Of a DNA stretch of 64,000 bases, positions 35,040 to 43,757 are shown piece after piece. Under the pieces are notes generated by a model, which worked only from the letters and a program-made list of their open reading frames with translations, was not told where the DNA came from and did not search any database. Every line of letters begins with the position of its first letter. Positions within the stretch are counted from its first letter, which is position 1. The position numbers and the translations under genes are program-made. The stretch is taken from positions 534,118 to 598,117 of the forward strand of contig JAFEDS010000017.1 of assembly GCA_018241505.1 (NCBI GenBank). The letters are read 5' to 3'. The DNA is from Pseudomonadota bacterium (GTDB taxonomy: Bacteria; Pseudomonadota; Gammaproteobacteria; Steroidobacterales; Steroidobacteraceae).

Positions 35040-36965
35040 TCAGGCGGTCAACACCTGATCGAGCAGTTGATTCACTGCGCGCTGCGCTTCCAGAATCGAT
35101 GACCGGTGATCCATGGCGCCCGCAAGATCGGTATTGGCAAAGGCGATCCGTCCGAATGGCGCGCCGCGCAGCACGTCACGGGGAGCGGGTTTACCGTTCG
35201 TGCCAAAGAAAAAACCCGGCTGGGGGCTCAGATAGGCGTGACCCCAGCGATTGAGAATAATGGCAGCAATATCGCGCCGCGGGTTGAAACCGGCGCCGGA
35301 AAACAGATGCGTGAATTGTTCGCGGATGCGGCGCTCATACTCTCGGAATGGCGTTCCCAGCATTTCGGCGCGGCCGCGCACCCCTTGGTCCCGGGTTGGC
35401 AGGCCGGGCGACTGAAACAATACCTTCAGAGTCAGCACGATGGGCGAATCGGGTGACAGGGTCGGCGCAACCTCCGGGAGAGTGGCATGGCGGTAGACAT
35501 TCAGGTCCGATCCAAAGCCATCAAACCAGCGGCAGCCCGTGATCCCCAGCTTCTGTAGGAAGCGCCAGTTGCGGACGGCAACGTTCGCCATGAGACAGGG
35601 CGAACGATGAAACTGCGCATAGGCCGCTGCGTGCTCGGGCGGCAGATCCTTCACTATGTGCTTTGCGGTCCAACTGCCACCGGCAACGACGACGGAGCGC
35701 GCGCTCACCCGCTGCAGTTGCCCGGCCCGGAAGTAGATGACTGACACGGAGTCTGCGGATTTGGGATTGCCGTCATGTTTTACCGACACCACGGTCGATG
35801 ACAGCCTGATGCGCGCGGCGCGGTCAGGTGTATCCAACCTATCAAACCGCACCCGCCCCTGATGGACGCCGCCAATCGTGTGCTCGCCTTCAATCGCGGC
35901 AGCATTCAACGTCTTGACCATCAGGCGCGCAATCGCTGCATTGCCACCCGGGAACATCTGCGCCGACTCGGAATCATCTCCCAGCGGATGCAGCAGGTCG
36001 AACGCGTAATCCGTGTAAGCGGATAGCGCGTCCGGACCCAGACCATACGCCCCACCCTCGACAGCGGTGAGATATTTGCGGCTCGCCGCCTGCGAGATGC
36101 CGAAACGGCTCATGTAGTGTTGTTCGAGAGTGATGGAGTCGAGGTAACGGGAAATTTCGTCGCCCGCGAATTTTGGCGGCGTATCGGCCGCGCCCGGGCT
36201 GCCGCTGAACCAACGCAACAGCTCCTGGCGATCGCTGTCGGACAAAGGGGCGCCACGCAGTTGTGATTTGACAGGATCCCGGATCCAGATGCCCTCGCGC
36301 GCCCCGTTCGGTGAGGCGAACCAGAAGCCGTATTGCCCGCTGGCCGGATCCGCCGTTTCGTACGGCGTGCGGCCCAACTTACCGGGGCCGTCCCAGCGTT
36401 GATACTCGAGGCGCGGCGCTCTCAGACCGATCGACTCATAGAAGCGCCCGATGACGCTGTGCGGGTACGGCACGAAATAGATATTCGATCCCTGGTGGGC
36501 CATCAGCCGCCGGCCATCGACCTCAAATTCATTTCGCTTGGCCTCACCACCGAAAATGGGGTGATTTTCGAGAACGAGAACGCTCTTTCGCGATCCTGCC
36601 TCGTGCAGAAAAGTCACCGCCGCGGCGAGCCCGCTGATCCCGCCGCCAACAATCACGCAGTCGTAGGTCTCTCCCGTATCCACAACATCGGCCGTTGACT
36701 GATCAAACACCCCGTCGCGCATCTGATGGCCGGCCAACATCACATCGCGGGTATTGCCGTTCGAATTGGCGTAGTCACCGAGACCGCCGAAACCGGTGAA
36801 GTCATCGAGCGCCTGGGCTGGCGCAGGCTGCGGCAGCAGGGCCGCGCCCGAAGCGAGCAGAGTTGAACCGAGAAAGTCGCGCCTGGTGATGGACGTGTCC
36901 ATGCCGAGCGACTCGTCGCCCGCCTGCGCGTGATTTTTGCTTCTCGCTTTCGTTTCCGTCTTCAT
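35040..36965 (-). CDS. Tat-exported FAD oxidoreductase, spermidine-dehydrogenase-like
   Basis: The 641-residue product has a long N-terminal region, then a twin-arginine signal (SITRRDFLGSTLLASGAALL); translation may alternatively start at 36902. The FAD-binding Rossmann motif VIVGGGISGLAAAVTFL lies near residue 105, followed by VLVLENHPIFGGEAKRNEF. A second nucleotide segment (SVVVAGGSWTAKHI) and a C-terminal GRIAFANTDLAGAMDHRSSILEA complete the flavoprotein fold. The arrangement resembles periplasmic spermidine dehydrogenase of Pseudomonas, which oxidises polyamines. The aldehydes it would make could feed the dehydrogenases at 53561-56505 (inference). Confidence 0.75.
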   Translation of the reverse strand: MKTETKARSKNHAQAGDESLGMDTSITRRDFLGSTLLASGAALLPQPAPAQALDDFTGFGGLGDYANSNGNTRDVMLAGHQMRDGVFDQSTADVVDTGETYDCVIVGGGISGLAAAVTFLHEAGSRKSVLVLENHPIFGGEAKRNEFEVDGRRLMAHQGSNIYFVPYPHSVIGRFYESIGLRAPRLEYQRWDGPGKLGRTPYETADPASGQYGFWFASPNGAREGIWIRDPVKSQLRGAPLSDSDRQELLRWFSGSPGAADTPPKFAGDEISRYLDSITLEQHYMSRFGISQAASRKYLTAVEGGAYGLGPDALSAYTDYAFDLLHPLGDDSESAQMFPGGNAAIARLMVKTLNAAAIEGEHTIGGVHQGRVRFDRLDTPDRAARIRLSSTVVSVKHDGNPKSADSVSVIYFRAGQLQRVSARSVVVAGGSWTAKHIVKDLPPEHAAAYAQFHRSPCLMANVAVRNWRFLQKLGITGCRWFDGFGSDLNVYRHATLPEVAPTLSPDSPIVLTLKVLFQSPGLPTRDQGVRGRAEMLGTPFREYERRIREQFTHLFSGAGFNPRRDIAAIILNRWGHAYLSPQPGFFFGTNGKPAPRDVLRGAPFGRIAFANTDLAGAMDHRSSILEAQRAVNQLLDQVLTA

Positions 36966-37020
36966 TCGAAAGGTCTCACAGCGGCAGGATACTGACTATA
37001 TACCGACTCGCGAAGCCCGA

Positions 37021-37182
37021 ATGACACAGGAAGATCTCGCCAATCAGCTCGGCTGGCATCGAAACCGGATCGCGAAAATCGAATCCGGGGAGCGGCGCAT
37101 AGACGTACCCGAATTCATAAGTATCGCAAACGCCTTGGGTATCGCGCCCGAGGCTCTGTTTGGAAGGGTGCTTCGCTGGTAG
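37021..37182 (+). CDS. Small XRE-type HTH protein, probably N-terminally shortened
   Basis: From the ATG at 37021 the 53-residue product reads MTQEDLANQLGWHRNRIAKI and then ESGERRIDVPEFISIANALG, a clear XRE/Cro helix-turn-helix. The normal first helix (about 15 residues before M-T-Q) is only partly present upstream in the frame (PTREAR), and that frame runs back into the SpdH gene start at 36965. So either the gene starts nearby with a reduced helix or its 5' end was lost. It lies 16 bases before the DUF1016 remnant; XRE-like partners of DUF1016 nucleases are common. Confidence 0.55.
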   Translation: MTQEDLANQLGWHRNRIAKIESGERRIDVPEFISIANALGIAPEALFGRVLRW

Positions 37183-37197
37183 GAGTGGTGAAATACT

Positions 37198-37485
37198 GTG
37201 CCTAACGCCACGGCCAGAAACGAGGACGGCGTCGCAACGCTTGTGCGCGACCTTGGGCAAATGATTGAGGCGGCTCGTCACGAGGTTGCCGCCGCAGCCA
37301 ACGCCTCCCTCACCACACTCTATTGGCAGGTAGGAAATCGCGTACGCAAAGATGCGCGTGGGATCCACGTCGCGGAATATCTGACCGAACTGCCGCCACG
37401 CAAAGTGTTGGAAGATCGTCTGCGGCGCGCCATCGAGGACGCGCGAAACAAGCTCCAGCCGGCGCGCCGACTCACGATGGAATGA
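37198..37485 (+). pseudogene. DUF1016/YhcG-type nuclease with internal deletion
   Basis: The 95-codon frame (GTG start) joins two ends of a DUF1016 PD-(D/E)XK nuclease. Residues 12-54 are the YhcG N-terminal domain (LGQMIEAARHEVAAAANASL, then LYWQVGNRVRKDARG). Residues 58-88 are the extreme C-terminal tail (VAEYLTELPPRKVLEDRLRRAI). Full proteins are about 330-370 residues, so roughly 250 residues including the nuclease core are missing, yet the frame stays open across the joint at about 37357-37371. It could be a dead remnant or a trimmed protein that keeps only the binding ends. Confidence 0.65.
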
Positions 37486-37712
37486 CCGGCACCACGGATG
37501 ACAGGCCGAAACTCCTCATGGGCGATCCTCCTGACGGGTTGGCGGACCATTTTTCTCCATGGTAGAGGACGGCCGTTCCCGGGAAAAGACCTGCATACGT
37601 TGCGTTATCGGACCAAATCGGCCATACCGCCCCCAGCCCCCAATCTCGTTTGCGCGGCCCTCGCGGCTGTTATAGAGTTTTGTGCGGGAGAGTTTCGTGA
37701 CCGGGGTGATCG

Positions 37713-38714
37713 TTGCGTACGCTCCAGGTTCCAGTCTACGTAGTGATTCCACCACGCCTGCTGCTGCTCGATATTGCCGGGCCGCTGGAGGTGTTACGGC
37801 GCGCGAATCAACTTCAGTCCGAGGCGCGTTTCGACGTGCGCTATGTCGGCCCCGCGCCGCTGTTGCGAACGTCGATCAACCTGACGGTGTCAGGCATCGA
37901 GCCGCTGCCGGAGCGGTTGCCGCAGGGCGCCTGGATCGTGCTTGCCGGCGATGTTGAAAAGATCATGTCTTGGGGCGGCAGTCCCGAGCCCGATCACTCC
38001 AAATCCGACCTGGCGAGCGAGGCCGCCATCATCCAATGGCTGCGCACCGCAATCCAACCCGAGCACAAATTGATTTCCATCTGTTCGGGCGCGCTGTTTG
38101 CCGGGCGCGCCGGCCTGTTGGACGGACGTTCCTGCACCACCCATCACACCTGCTGCGCCGAGCTGGCCGGATTGGCGCCGAAAGCCAGGGTGCTGGAGGA
38201 TCGGCTGTACGTTGAAGACGGCAACTGTTACTCCAGTGCCGGAATCACCACGGGCGTCGATCTCATGTTGCACCTGGTCGGTACGTTGATCGGGCAGGTG
38301 CATGCGGTCGCGGTCGCGCGCTATCTGGTTGTGTACTTGCGCCGCAGCGGTGGCGATCCGCAACTGTCGCCGTGGCTCGACGGACGCAATCACATGCATC
38401 CGGCCGTACATCGGGTCCAGGATGTCATCGCGTCAGATCCCACCAAGTCCTGGAGCCTGAGCCGGCTGGCACGGCTGGCCGGCCTCAGCAACCGGCACTT
38501 GTCGCGGTTGTTTCATGAGCACGTGGGCATGAGCTTTCTGGACTACAACAATCGGCTGCGGGTCAGCCTCGCCAGGGAACTGTTGAGCCAGACGAGGCTC
38601 GACATGGAGCGGGTCGCGGAGCGCGCCGGCTTCTCGTCGTCGAGACAACTGCGGCGCGCGTGGCGCAGGTTGTATCCCACTGCCCCGCGCAGCGCGCGCG
38701 TCGGACCCGAGTGA
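37713..38714 (+). CDS. GlxA-type transcriptional regulator (DJ-1/PfpI plus AraC)
   Basis: The 333-residue product uses a TTG start, forced by a stop two codons upstream; a GTG a few codons on is an alternative. Residues 1-195 form a DJ-1/PfpI domain (YVVIPPRLLLLDIAGPLEVL, and LISICSGALFAGRAGLLDG with the nucleophile-elbow Cys near 128). Residues about 230-325 form an AraC HTH pair (WSLSRLARLAGLSNRHLSRLF and VAERAGFSSSRQLRRAWRR). Such regulators respond to small molecules. It ends one base from the convergent last gene of the glucosamine-type operon, whose regulation it may or may not affect. Confidence 0.88.
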   Translation: MRTLQVPVYVVIPPRLLLLDIAGPLEVLRRANQLQSEARFDVRYVGPAPLLRTSINLTVSGIEPLPERLPQGAWIVLAGDVEKIMSWGGSPEPDHSKSDLASEAAIIQWLRTAIQPEHKLISICSGALFAGRAGLLDGRSCTTHHTCCAELAGLAPKARVLEDRLYVEDGNCYSSAGITTGVDLMLHLVGTLIGQVHAVAVARYLVVYLRRSGGDPQLSPWLDGRNHMHPAVHRVQDVIASDPTKSWSLSRLARLAGLSNRHLSRLFHEHVGMSFLDYNNRLRVSLARELLSQTRLDMERVAERAGFSSSRQLRRAWRRLYPTAPRSARVGPE

Positions 38715-38715
38715 G

Positions 38716-39255
38716 TTACTCGGGCAGGAAGCCGATGGCGTCGAATTCCACTTTATTGGTCGCCGGGCTCGGGACGTTCTGCCCCTGGAACATGATCTTG
38801 TAGATGTGCAGGCCGCTGCCGTCCTTGATGCCATAGGCCGTGAGAGGCACCTTGAACACATTCCACTCATTGAGTGTCATCGGATTCGGCCCATAACCCG
38901 ACAGATCCACCGGAGCTCCCGCGCCCGGAATGGGCTTATCGCCGATCATTTCCATGCCGGAAATGAAAGTCTGCTTCTGCGTCGGCTTGATCGACACCGT
39001 CACATAGCGATAGGGGCCTGTATTGAAGTCGTCGTACGGCATACGCGGCTGCCAGGCATGATCACCGGTCACTATCACCGTGGCTGATCCATAGGCGACC
39101 TTGCCACTGCCGTAGCTGTAGTCTCCAGCACCCCTGAAGGTGCCCGCCTTGTACAGCCAGAACGGGCGCGCGGGGCCCTTGCCGGTCGTTTGCGCACAGG
39201 CCGCCGCGACAGCGACGGTCAGCAGCAGCGAGAAACAGACTGACAGCGTTTTCAT
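38716..39255 (-). CDS. Secreted beta-sandwich protein, carbohydrate-binding-like
   Basis: The 179-residue product has a signal peptide ending near A-C-A-Q. Its mature part alternates short strands (YRYVTVSIKPTQKQTFISG, EWNVFKVPLTAYG) and ends in LHIYKIMFQGQNVPSP followed by NKVEFDAIGFLPE. This ending, a strand leading to a D-x-I/V-G-F close, recalls the jelly-roll domains that bind plant or microbial polysaccharides. It is four bases downstream of the Gfo/Idh/MocA gene and is the last gene of the six-gene operon. Binding of the operon's glycan is inferred from position and shape. Confidence 0.6.
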   Translation of the reverse strand: MKTLSVCFSLLLTVAVAAACAQTTGKGPARPFWLYKAGTFRGAGDYSYGSGKVAYGSATVIVTGDHAWQPRMPYDDFNTGPYRYVTVSIKPTQKQTFISGMEMIGDKPIPGAGAPVDLSGYGPNPMTLNEWNVFKVPLTAYGIKDGSGLHIYKIMFQGQNVPSPATNKVEFDAIGFLPE

Positions 39256-39259
39256 GAAC

Positions 39260-40168
39260 TTACACTCCTACCTGCAGGGCACCGACAATTTGCTCGCACA
39301 GAGCGTGGGTCTGCAACGCATCCTGCGCCAGTGTTGATTCGGCGTACCCTGCCGTTACGTGATCGAGAAATTGACGGATGATCTGCGGAAATCCACGGCG
39401 CTGCAGGACGCTCTCCCAATCGTCAAATCGCGTCACGCGCTCCGTGCCTGCATGCCAATGGGTTGTTTCGATCATGTTCCGCACCATCCATTTGTTGGAC
39501 GGACTCATGACCTCCAGGACTTCTTCGGCGGCACCGCTGTCGCGATTCATGGATCCCACGAGTTGGAAACCGTCGCCACTGAGCTGCACCAGAACGTGAT
39601 GGAGCTTGCCTTCACGAACGAGACCCTCCGTCCTGACATCACGAATCGGGCCGGGAGCCAGAAAGCGCAACGTATCCACAACATGCACGAAATCGTCGAA
39701 GACCACGTGGCGTGGAGTATCGGGACTGAAGCGCCGATGCTTCTGCATCAGGACCATCCGGCGCTGCGGTTGATCGGCCAACTGCCGATACATGGGTGCA
39801 TGGCGGCGATTGAATCCAACCATCAGCAAGGAGCGGCTCGACTCGCAAAGATCCACCAGTCGGTTGGATGCCTCCAGGGTATACGCAAGCGGCTTGTCGA
39901 CATACACGGGTATGCCTTGCTTCAGAAGAAAGCCGACGATGTCCTCGTGGGCTTCCGTTGCAGCGTGGACGAAGGCTGCGTCGATCCGCATCGTGCTCAA
40001 GTCGCTCAGGTGTTGCGTCAGCTCGCGAACTCGACAGCGGGCCGCCAACTGAGATAACCGGCCGCTGTCACGACTGCAGAGCACCAGATCAATGCCCTCC
40101 AGCGTGGTGAGCACCGGCAGATAGGCTTTCTGCGCAATGCTCCCGAGCCCTACTACCGCTACGCGCAT
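39260..40168 (-). CDS. Gfo/Idh/MocA family oxidoreductase
   Basis: The start at 40168 is where the Rossmann strand begins (MRVAVVGLGSIAQKAYLPVL); a longer frame upstream overlaps the sulfotransferase gene and is not used. The 302-residue product has the family's EKP-like motif as VYVDKPLAYTLEASNRLVD near residue 90 and GFNRRHAPMYRQL near 125, followed by the beta-sheet substrate domain. Such enzymes oxidise or epimerise sugars with NAD(P). In this operon a role in converting a released amino sugar is likely, but the substrate is unknown. Confidence 0.85.
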   Translation of the reverse strand: MRVAVVGLGSIAQKAYLPVLTTLEGIDLVLCSRDSGRLSQLAARCRVRELTQHLSDLSTMRIDAAFVHAATEAHEDIVGFLLKQGIPVYVDKPLAYTLEASNRLVDLCESSRSLLMVGFNRRHAPMYRQLADQPQRRMVLMQKHRRFSPDTPRHVVFDDFVHVVDTLRFLAPGPIRDVRTEGLVREGKLHHVLVQLSGDGFQLVGSMNRDSGAAEEVLEVMSPSNKWMVRNMIETTHWHAGTERVTRFDDWESVLQRRGFPQIIRQFLDHVTAGYAESTLAQDALQTHALCEQIVGALQVGV

Positions 40169-40191
40169 CCTGGCTGACCCCGAATCGGCTG

Positions 40192-41037
40192 CTACACAAC
40201 CGGCACTTGGCTGATATTGTTCTTCGGGTCCATCCAGAACGATTCGTTCACGAAGCGGCCGAATATTTCGCGCGGCAAGATGGGCGTACGCTCGATAGGC
40301 TCCACCTTCGGACGCACGGTATGCAGGCCGGGCATACCGACCCGGGCATCGAACTCGTCGGCGTTGTACTCGAGGTGGTCGAAATCGTGTTCGAACCAGG
40401 GTTCGCCAATGAACTGGTAGACCGCGCGCATGGCCGCCGATGGGTTGCGTGCCAGGCTTTCGTAGGTCAGCAACAGCAAGTGACCCGGGGCGTATTGGCC
40501 ATAGAACGCATCTTTTGTGGCCTGGAAGGAGAATCCCACCATACCGCGCGGATCGGTTAGCGCCTCGACGCGCGAGTACACCGTGGTATTGGTGTCGAAC
40601 CGGAACACCTTGCTGACCCCGACCGGCTGCCGGCGCACGAGCCGTTCCATGCTGTCCAGCACCCAGGATAACTGGCGGACGCAGGCAATCACCTTCGCCT
40701 CGGGAAACAGCATCCCGAGTAGCTGCATCCGGCTGCACCACAGCCGGCTCGTGTCGAACACGATGCTGGCGTCCGCTTGCCCCGCGTAGAAGTTCTCGAC
40801 CAGACCGCGCAGCATTGCGACGCGCTGATCATCGGAAACGTCGAACGAGAAGTCGTTCTTGCTGCTCGTCTCGGCCATCACCACCCCCATGATGTCGGCA
40901 AGGGGGCTGGTCATACCCGCGCGGAAACGCGGGTTCTGATTGAGAATGGCGGCTAGGAGCGTACTGCCCGAACGTGGCATCCCGGAAATGAAGTGGAATT
41001 TCCGGGCGGACTTTGCGATGTGGGGTGCGGCAGGCAT
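40192..41037 (-). CDS. Sulfotransferase family protein
   Basis: The 281-residue product opens with the PAPS-binding loop FISGMPRSGSTLLAAIL (about 16-32). The 3'-phosphate strand follows near 117 (VIACVRQLSWVLDSMERL), with LLLLTYESLARNPSAAM near 190. It has no signal peptide, so it should act in the cytoplasm, moving sulfate from PAPS to a hydroxyl or amine. It sits 15 bases after the GH2 gene in a glycan-breakdown operon, an unexpected place for a biosynthetic activity. Related sulfotransferases do turn up beside TonB receptors, so its role there is unresolved. Confidence 0.82.
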   Translation of the reverse strand: MPAAPHIAKSARKFHFISGMPRSGSTLLAAILNQNPRFRAGMTSPLADIMGVVMAETSSKNDFSFDVSDDQRVAMLRGLVENFYAGQADASIVFDTSRLWCSRMQLLGMLFPEAKVIACVRQLSWVLDSMERLVRRQPVGVSKVFRFDTNTTVYSRVEALTDPRGMVGFSFQATKDAFYGQYAPGHLLLLTYESLARNPSAAMRAVYQFIGEPWFEHDFDHLEYNADEFDARVGMPGLHTVRPKVEPIERTPILPREIFGRFVNESFWMDPKNNISQVPVV

Positions 41038-41052
41038 GGAGCCCCTATCCTA

Positions 41053-43755
41053 TCAATGATTCACTCCCTGCGAGGAGGCCGTACGGCTCTCGGCGGCAAG
41101 TGGGACCCTCTGGGCTGGGACGTTCCATCCGCTCACTTCCACCACTGGCGTCGCCGCTACCGGCGTCGTCAAGCGCGCGGTCAAGGTAACCGACTCGCCG
41201 GGCCATAGCGTCACGTCATTGCCGCTCCATAGGATCGGCAGGATGGGCTCGCCGCCCGCGGACTGCTTGATCGACACGTGCTGGAACAGGGCTACCGTTT
41301 TAGCGGATGCGGGTACCGTCAGTGTGACTGAGACGATGTCCTCTGCACCCCTATGCTGCATGGAAGCCCGCACCTCGCTTGTCGCGCTCGGCAACGACTG
41401 CAACGCGGTCAGGTCCCCGTATCGCGTCACGGGCGTGAGGTACCAGTTCGAATTTGCCCAGTCGAGCTCGTCGGCTTCAGTAGAGAGCCAATAGACGTTG
41501 CGGCTGATGGATTGACCCGCCGCTGAAGTGAGCTCGAGCTCAATTAAGTAAGTGCGCGACAAGCCCGTCAGCGCCGGCAGCATCGCCACTTGCCGGGTAC
41601 TGTTTCCGGCGAGATCGATGCCCTGCAAGCGCTTCTCGTGGACCACAGTGCCATCCAAGTTGCGCACGCGGATGCTCGCTCGCAACCCCTGCTCGCGACT
41701 GAGCGTGTGATTGATCAGCATGATCGCGCGCGTATCGTATGAGTACTGAATATGCACCGGTTCATTCGCCATCTTCGCGCCGAAGTAGGCACCGGCCGGA
41801 TTCAAGTAGTAGTCATACAGGTGCCAGTGCAGCGACGGCCATGCGTTGTTGAGCATCCAATAGATGACGCCGGTTGAAGGTTTGGCCGAATCCATGTGTG
41901 CGTTGAACGCCTCGAACTGCGCACGCACATTGTCGTAGTTGTCGAGCTGCGCTTTGGCGACGTAGTCCTCGAGGTTCTTGGGTGCGCCGTAGCGTTTGGC
42001 CAGCGCAACGTCGAACGGCGTGATCTTCGCGAAGACCGACCAGGATGCGGAGGCGTGGTACTGCCGCACGTCCGGGTATTTCCAGAGCGCCTCCTGCTCC
42101 TGCGGCGAGAGCATGCGGGTCACATCCTCCAGCCGCGGAATAACAGCGCCGGCACTCACTTCGGAGTCGAAACCGAAGGCGCCACCCAGCTTGTCGGCGT
42201 ACCAGTACGCCGGCGGAATCCAATCGTACGGACCGGCCATCTTCATACCGGACGGCCCGGTCACCGCAGTGCCCTGATCTACGGCCGCCGCGACTATCGG
42301 CAGCGACCAGTCTTCAGCTTGCAAGGTATCAACGTACATTTTCGCAATGGCCGGTGGCGGCGCATTGTCGCTGCCAATCAGGAATCCGATCACGGACGGG
42401 TGATTCCGCAGCAAACGCGCTTCGGTCGCCGTCGAGTCTGCGGCCACTTTCTCGTCCGCTGCATCCCACGGCTCACCGCCCGTCTTGGCCCAAGCCTCCC
42501 ACTTGTCGCAACACTCCCACCCCGCGAGGATCATGATGCCGTTGCGATCGGCGAGATCGTAGAAGCGTGCATCCTCCAACTTCCCCTCGCTACGAATGGT
42601 GTTGAGTCCTAGATTGAGGACATAGTTGAATTCAGTTTCCATGCGCTTGGGGTCTTCGCGCAGGAACATGTCCGGTGCCCAGCCACCGCCACGAATCAAG
42701 ACGGGCTTACCGTTGATAACGAACTGGATATAGCCCTGCTGGGTGAGGTGGGAGGTAACGCTGCGGACGCCGAACGACGTGCTGGCCTCACTGGAGAGCG
42801 CACCATCGACCGCAGCCTTCATATCCAAACTGTACAGAGGATGTGCACCCATGCCGACCGGCCACCAGACTTGCGGATGGCTGAGGTTGAGGGCCGGATC
42901 GCTCTTGGGAGAAAACACCACTGTCTGCGATTCGCCCGGAGCGAGGTGGATGGCTCGCTTCAGTGAAGCGCCCGCTATAACACCAGTTATCGTTGCATCG
43001 TGTGCCGATGCATCGAGATTTCGCGCTTCCACCTTCACGGTCAGCGCGGCACGCGCCAGATCGGGAAGTGACAGCGCCGATGCGACCTGTGGGAAACGTA
43101 ACTCGACCGGTCCCGTCCGTACGATGTCCACGCCCCGCCACGGCCCCATGTTGTTGTCAGGCGGCGTCGGGTTCCAGTCGACCCAGCCCATCGACAGGCT
43201 CGTCCTCGGGTCACCCGGATGCACTCGAAGTACGAGAGCATTGGTACCAGCGTGTACCCAGCGCGTCACGTCGAATTCGCGCACGGGATAGGCACCGGCG
43301 ACGGATGTCTTGTCGGCGACCAACTGGCCGTTCAGCCAGACATCCGCACTCGGGATCAGGCCATTGACCCGCAGCAGCGTCCGTGCTCCTGGCGCTCCTT
43401 CGCCAACAGTGAACTCGGTGCGATACCACCAGGGAATGATGAACATGGTCCCGCTGGCTTCGGGCTCTTCTACCGCACGCAAGTTATCGCCGTAGAACAC
43501 ATTCTCGTACTTGCCGTTCTCCAGCAGCCCAGCCATCACAGTCGCGCGGCCGGTCACCGGATACCAACCGTGGCTCGAAAATCCGGCGGCCGACACTTCG
43601 GCGCCACTCTGTTGCGCTTTGGCGGTCGACTGAATCTCCCAATGGGTTATGGGCATCGTGGACGCGGCATTGCCAACTACCTGACCAGGCGCGGCATAGG
43701 CGAGCGACGTGCTCATCAATACCACCACGGCCGCCACCGAGCGGATCATACGCAT
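41053..43755 (-). CDS. GH2 exo-beta-D-glucosaminidase-like enzyme
   Basis: The ATG at 43755, two bases after the receptor stop, opens a signal peptide (MRMIRSVAAVVVLMSTSLAYA), giving 900 residues. The GH2 sugar-binding, Ig and barrel domains are visible, with WNPTPPDNNMGPWRGVDI and IRGGGWAPDMFLREDP. The acid/base motif reads IGSDNAPP, with Asp in place of the usual N-E pair, as in CsxA-type exo-beta-D-glucosaminidases. The nucleophile Glu is in FGFDSEVSAG. These enzymes remove glucosamine from the non-reducing end of chitosan chains. Beta-mannosidase-like specificity remains possible. Export points to periplasmic action. Confidence 0.82.
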   Translation of the reverse strand: MRMIRSVAAVVVLMSTSLAYAAPGQVVGNAASTMPITHWEIQSTAKAQQSGAEVSAAGFSSHGWYPVTGRATVMAGLLENGKYENVFYGDNLRAVEEPEASGTMFIIPWWYRTEFTVGEGAPGARTLLRVNGLIPSADVWLNGQLVADKTSVAGAYPVREFDVTRWVHAGTNALVLRVHPGDPRTSLSMGWVDWNPTPPDNNMGPWRGVDIVRTGPVELRFPQVASALSLPDLARAALTVKVEARNLDASAHDATITGVIAGASLKRAIHLAPGESQTVVFSPKSDPALNLSHPQVWWPVGMGAHPLYSLDMKAAVDGALSSEASTSFGVRSVTSHLTQQGYIQFVINGKPVLIRGGGWAPDMFLREDPKRMETEFNYVLNLGLNTIRSEGKLEDARFYDLADRNGIMILAGWECCDKWEAWAKTGGEPWDAADEKVAADSTATEARLLRNHPSVIGFLIGSDNAPPPAIAKMYVDTLQAEDWSLPIVAAAVDQGTAVTGPSGMKMAGPYDWIPPAYWYADKLGGAFGFDSEVSAGAVIPRLEDVTRMLSPQEQEALWKYPDVRQYHASASWSVFAKITPFDVALAKRYGAPKNLEDYVAKAQLDNYDNVRAQFEAFNAHMDSAKPSTGVIYWMLNNAWPSLHWHLYDYYLNPAGAYFGAKMANEPVHIQYSYDTRAIMLINHTLSREQGLRASIRVRNLDGTVVHEKRLQGIDLAGNSTRQVAMLPALTGLSRTYLIELELTSAAGQSISRNVYWLSTEADELDWANSNWYLTPVTRYGDLTALQSLPSATSEVRASMQHRGAEDIVSVTLTVPASAKTVALFQHVSIKQSAGGEPILPILWSGNDVTLWPGESVTLTARLTTPVAATPVVEVSGWNVPAQRVPLAAESRTASSQGVNH

Positions 43756-43757
43756 GC

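Noticed and set aside
40169-40741. N-terminal extension of the Gfo/Idh/MocA frame
   Set aside because: It overlaps the sulfotransferase gene; the Rossmann strand begins exactly at the ATG at 40168.
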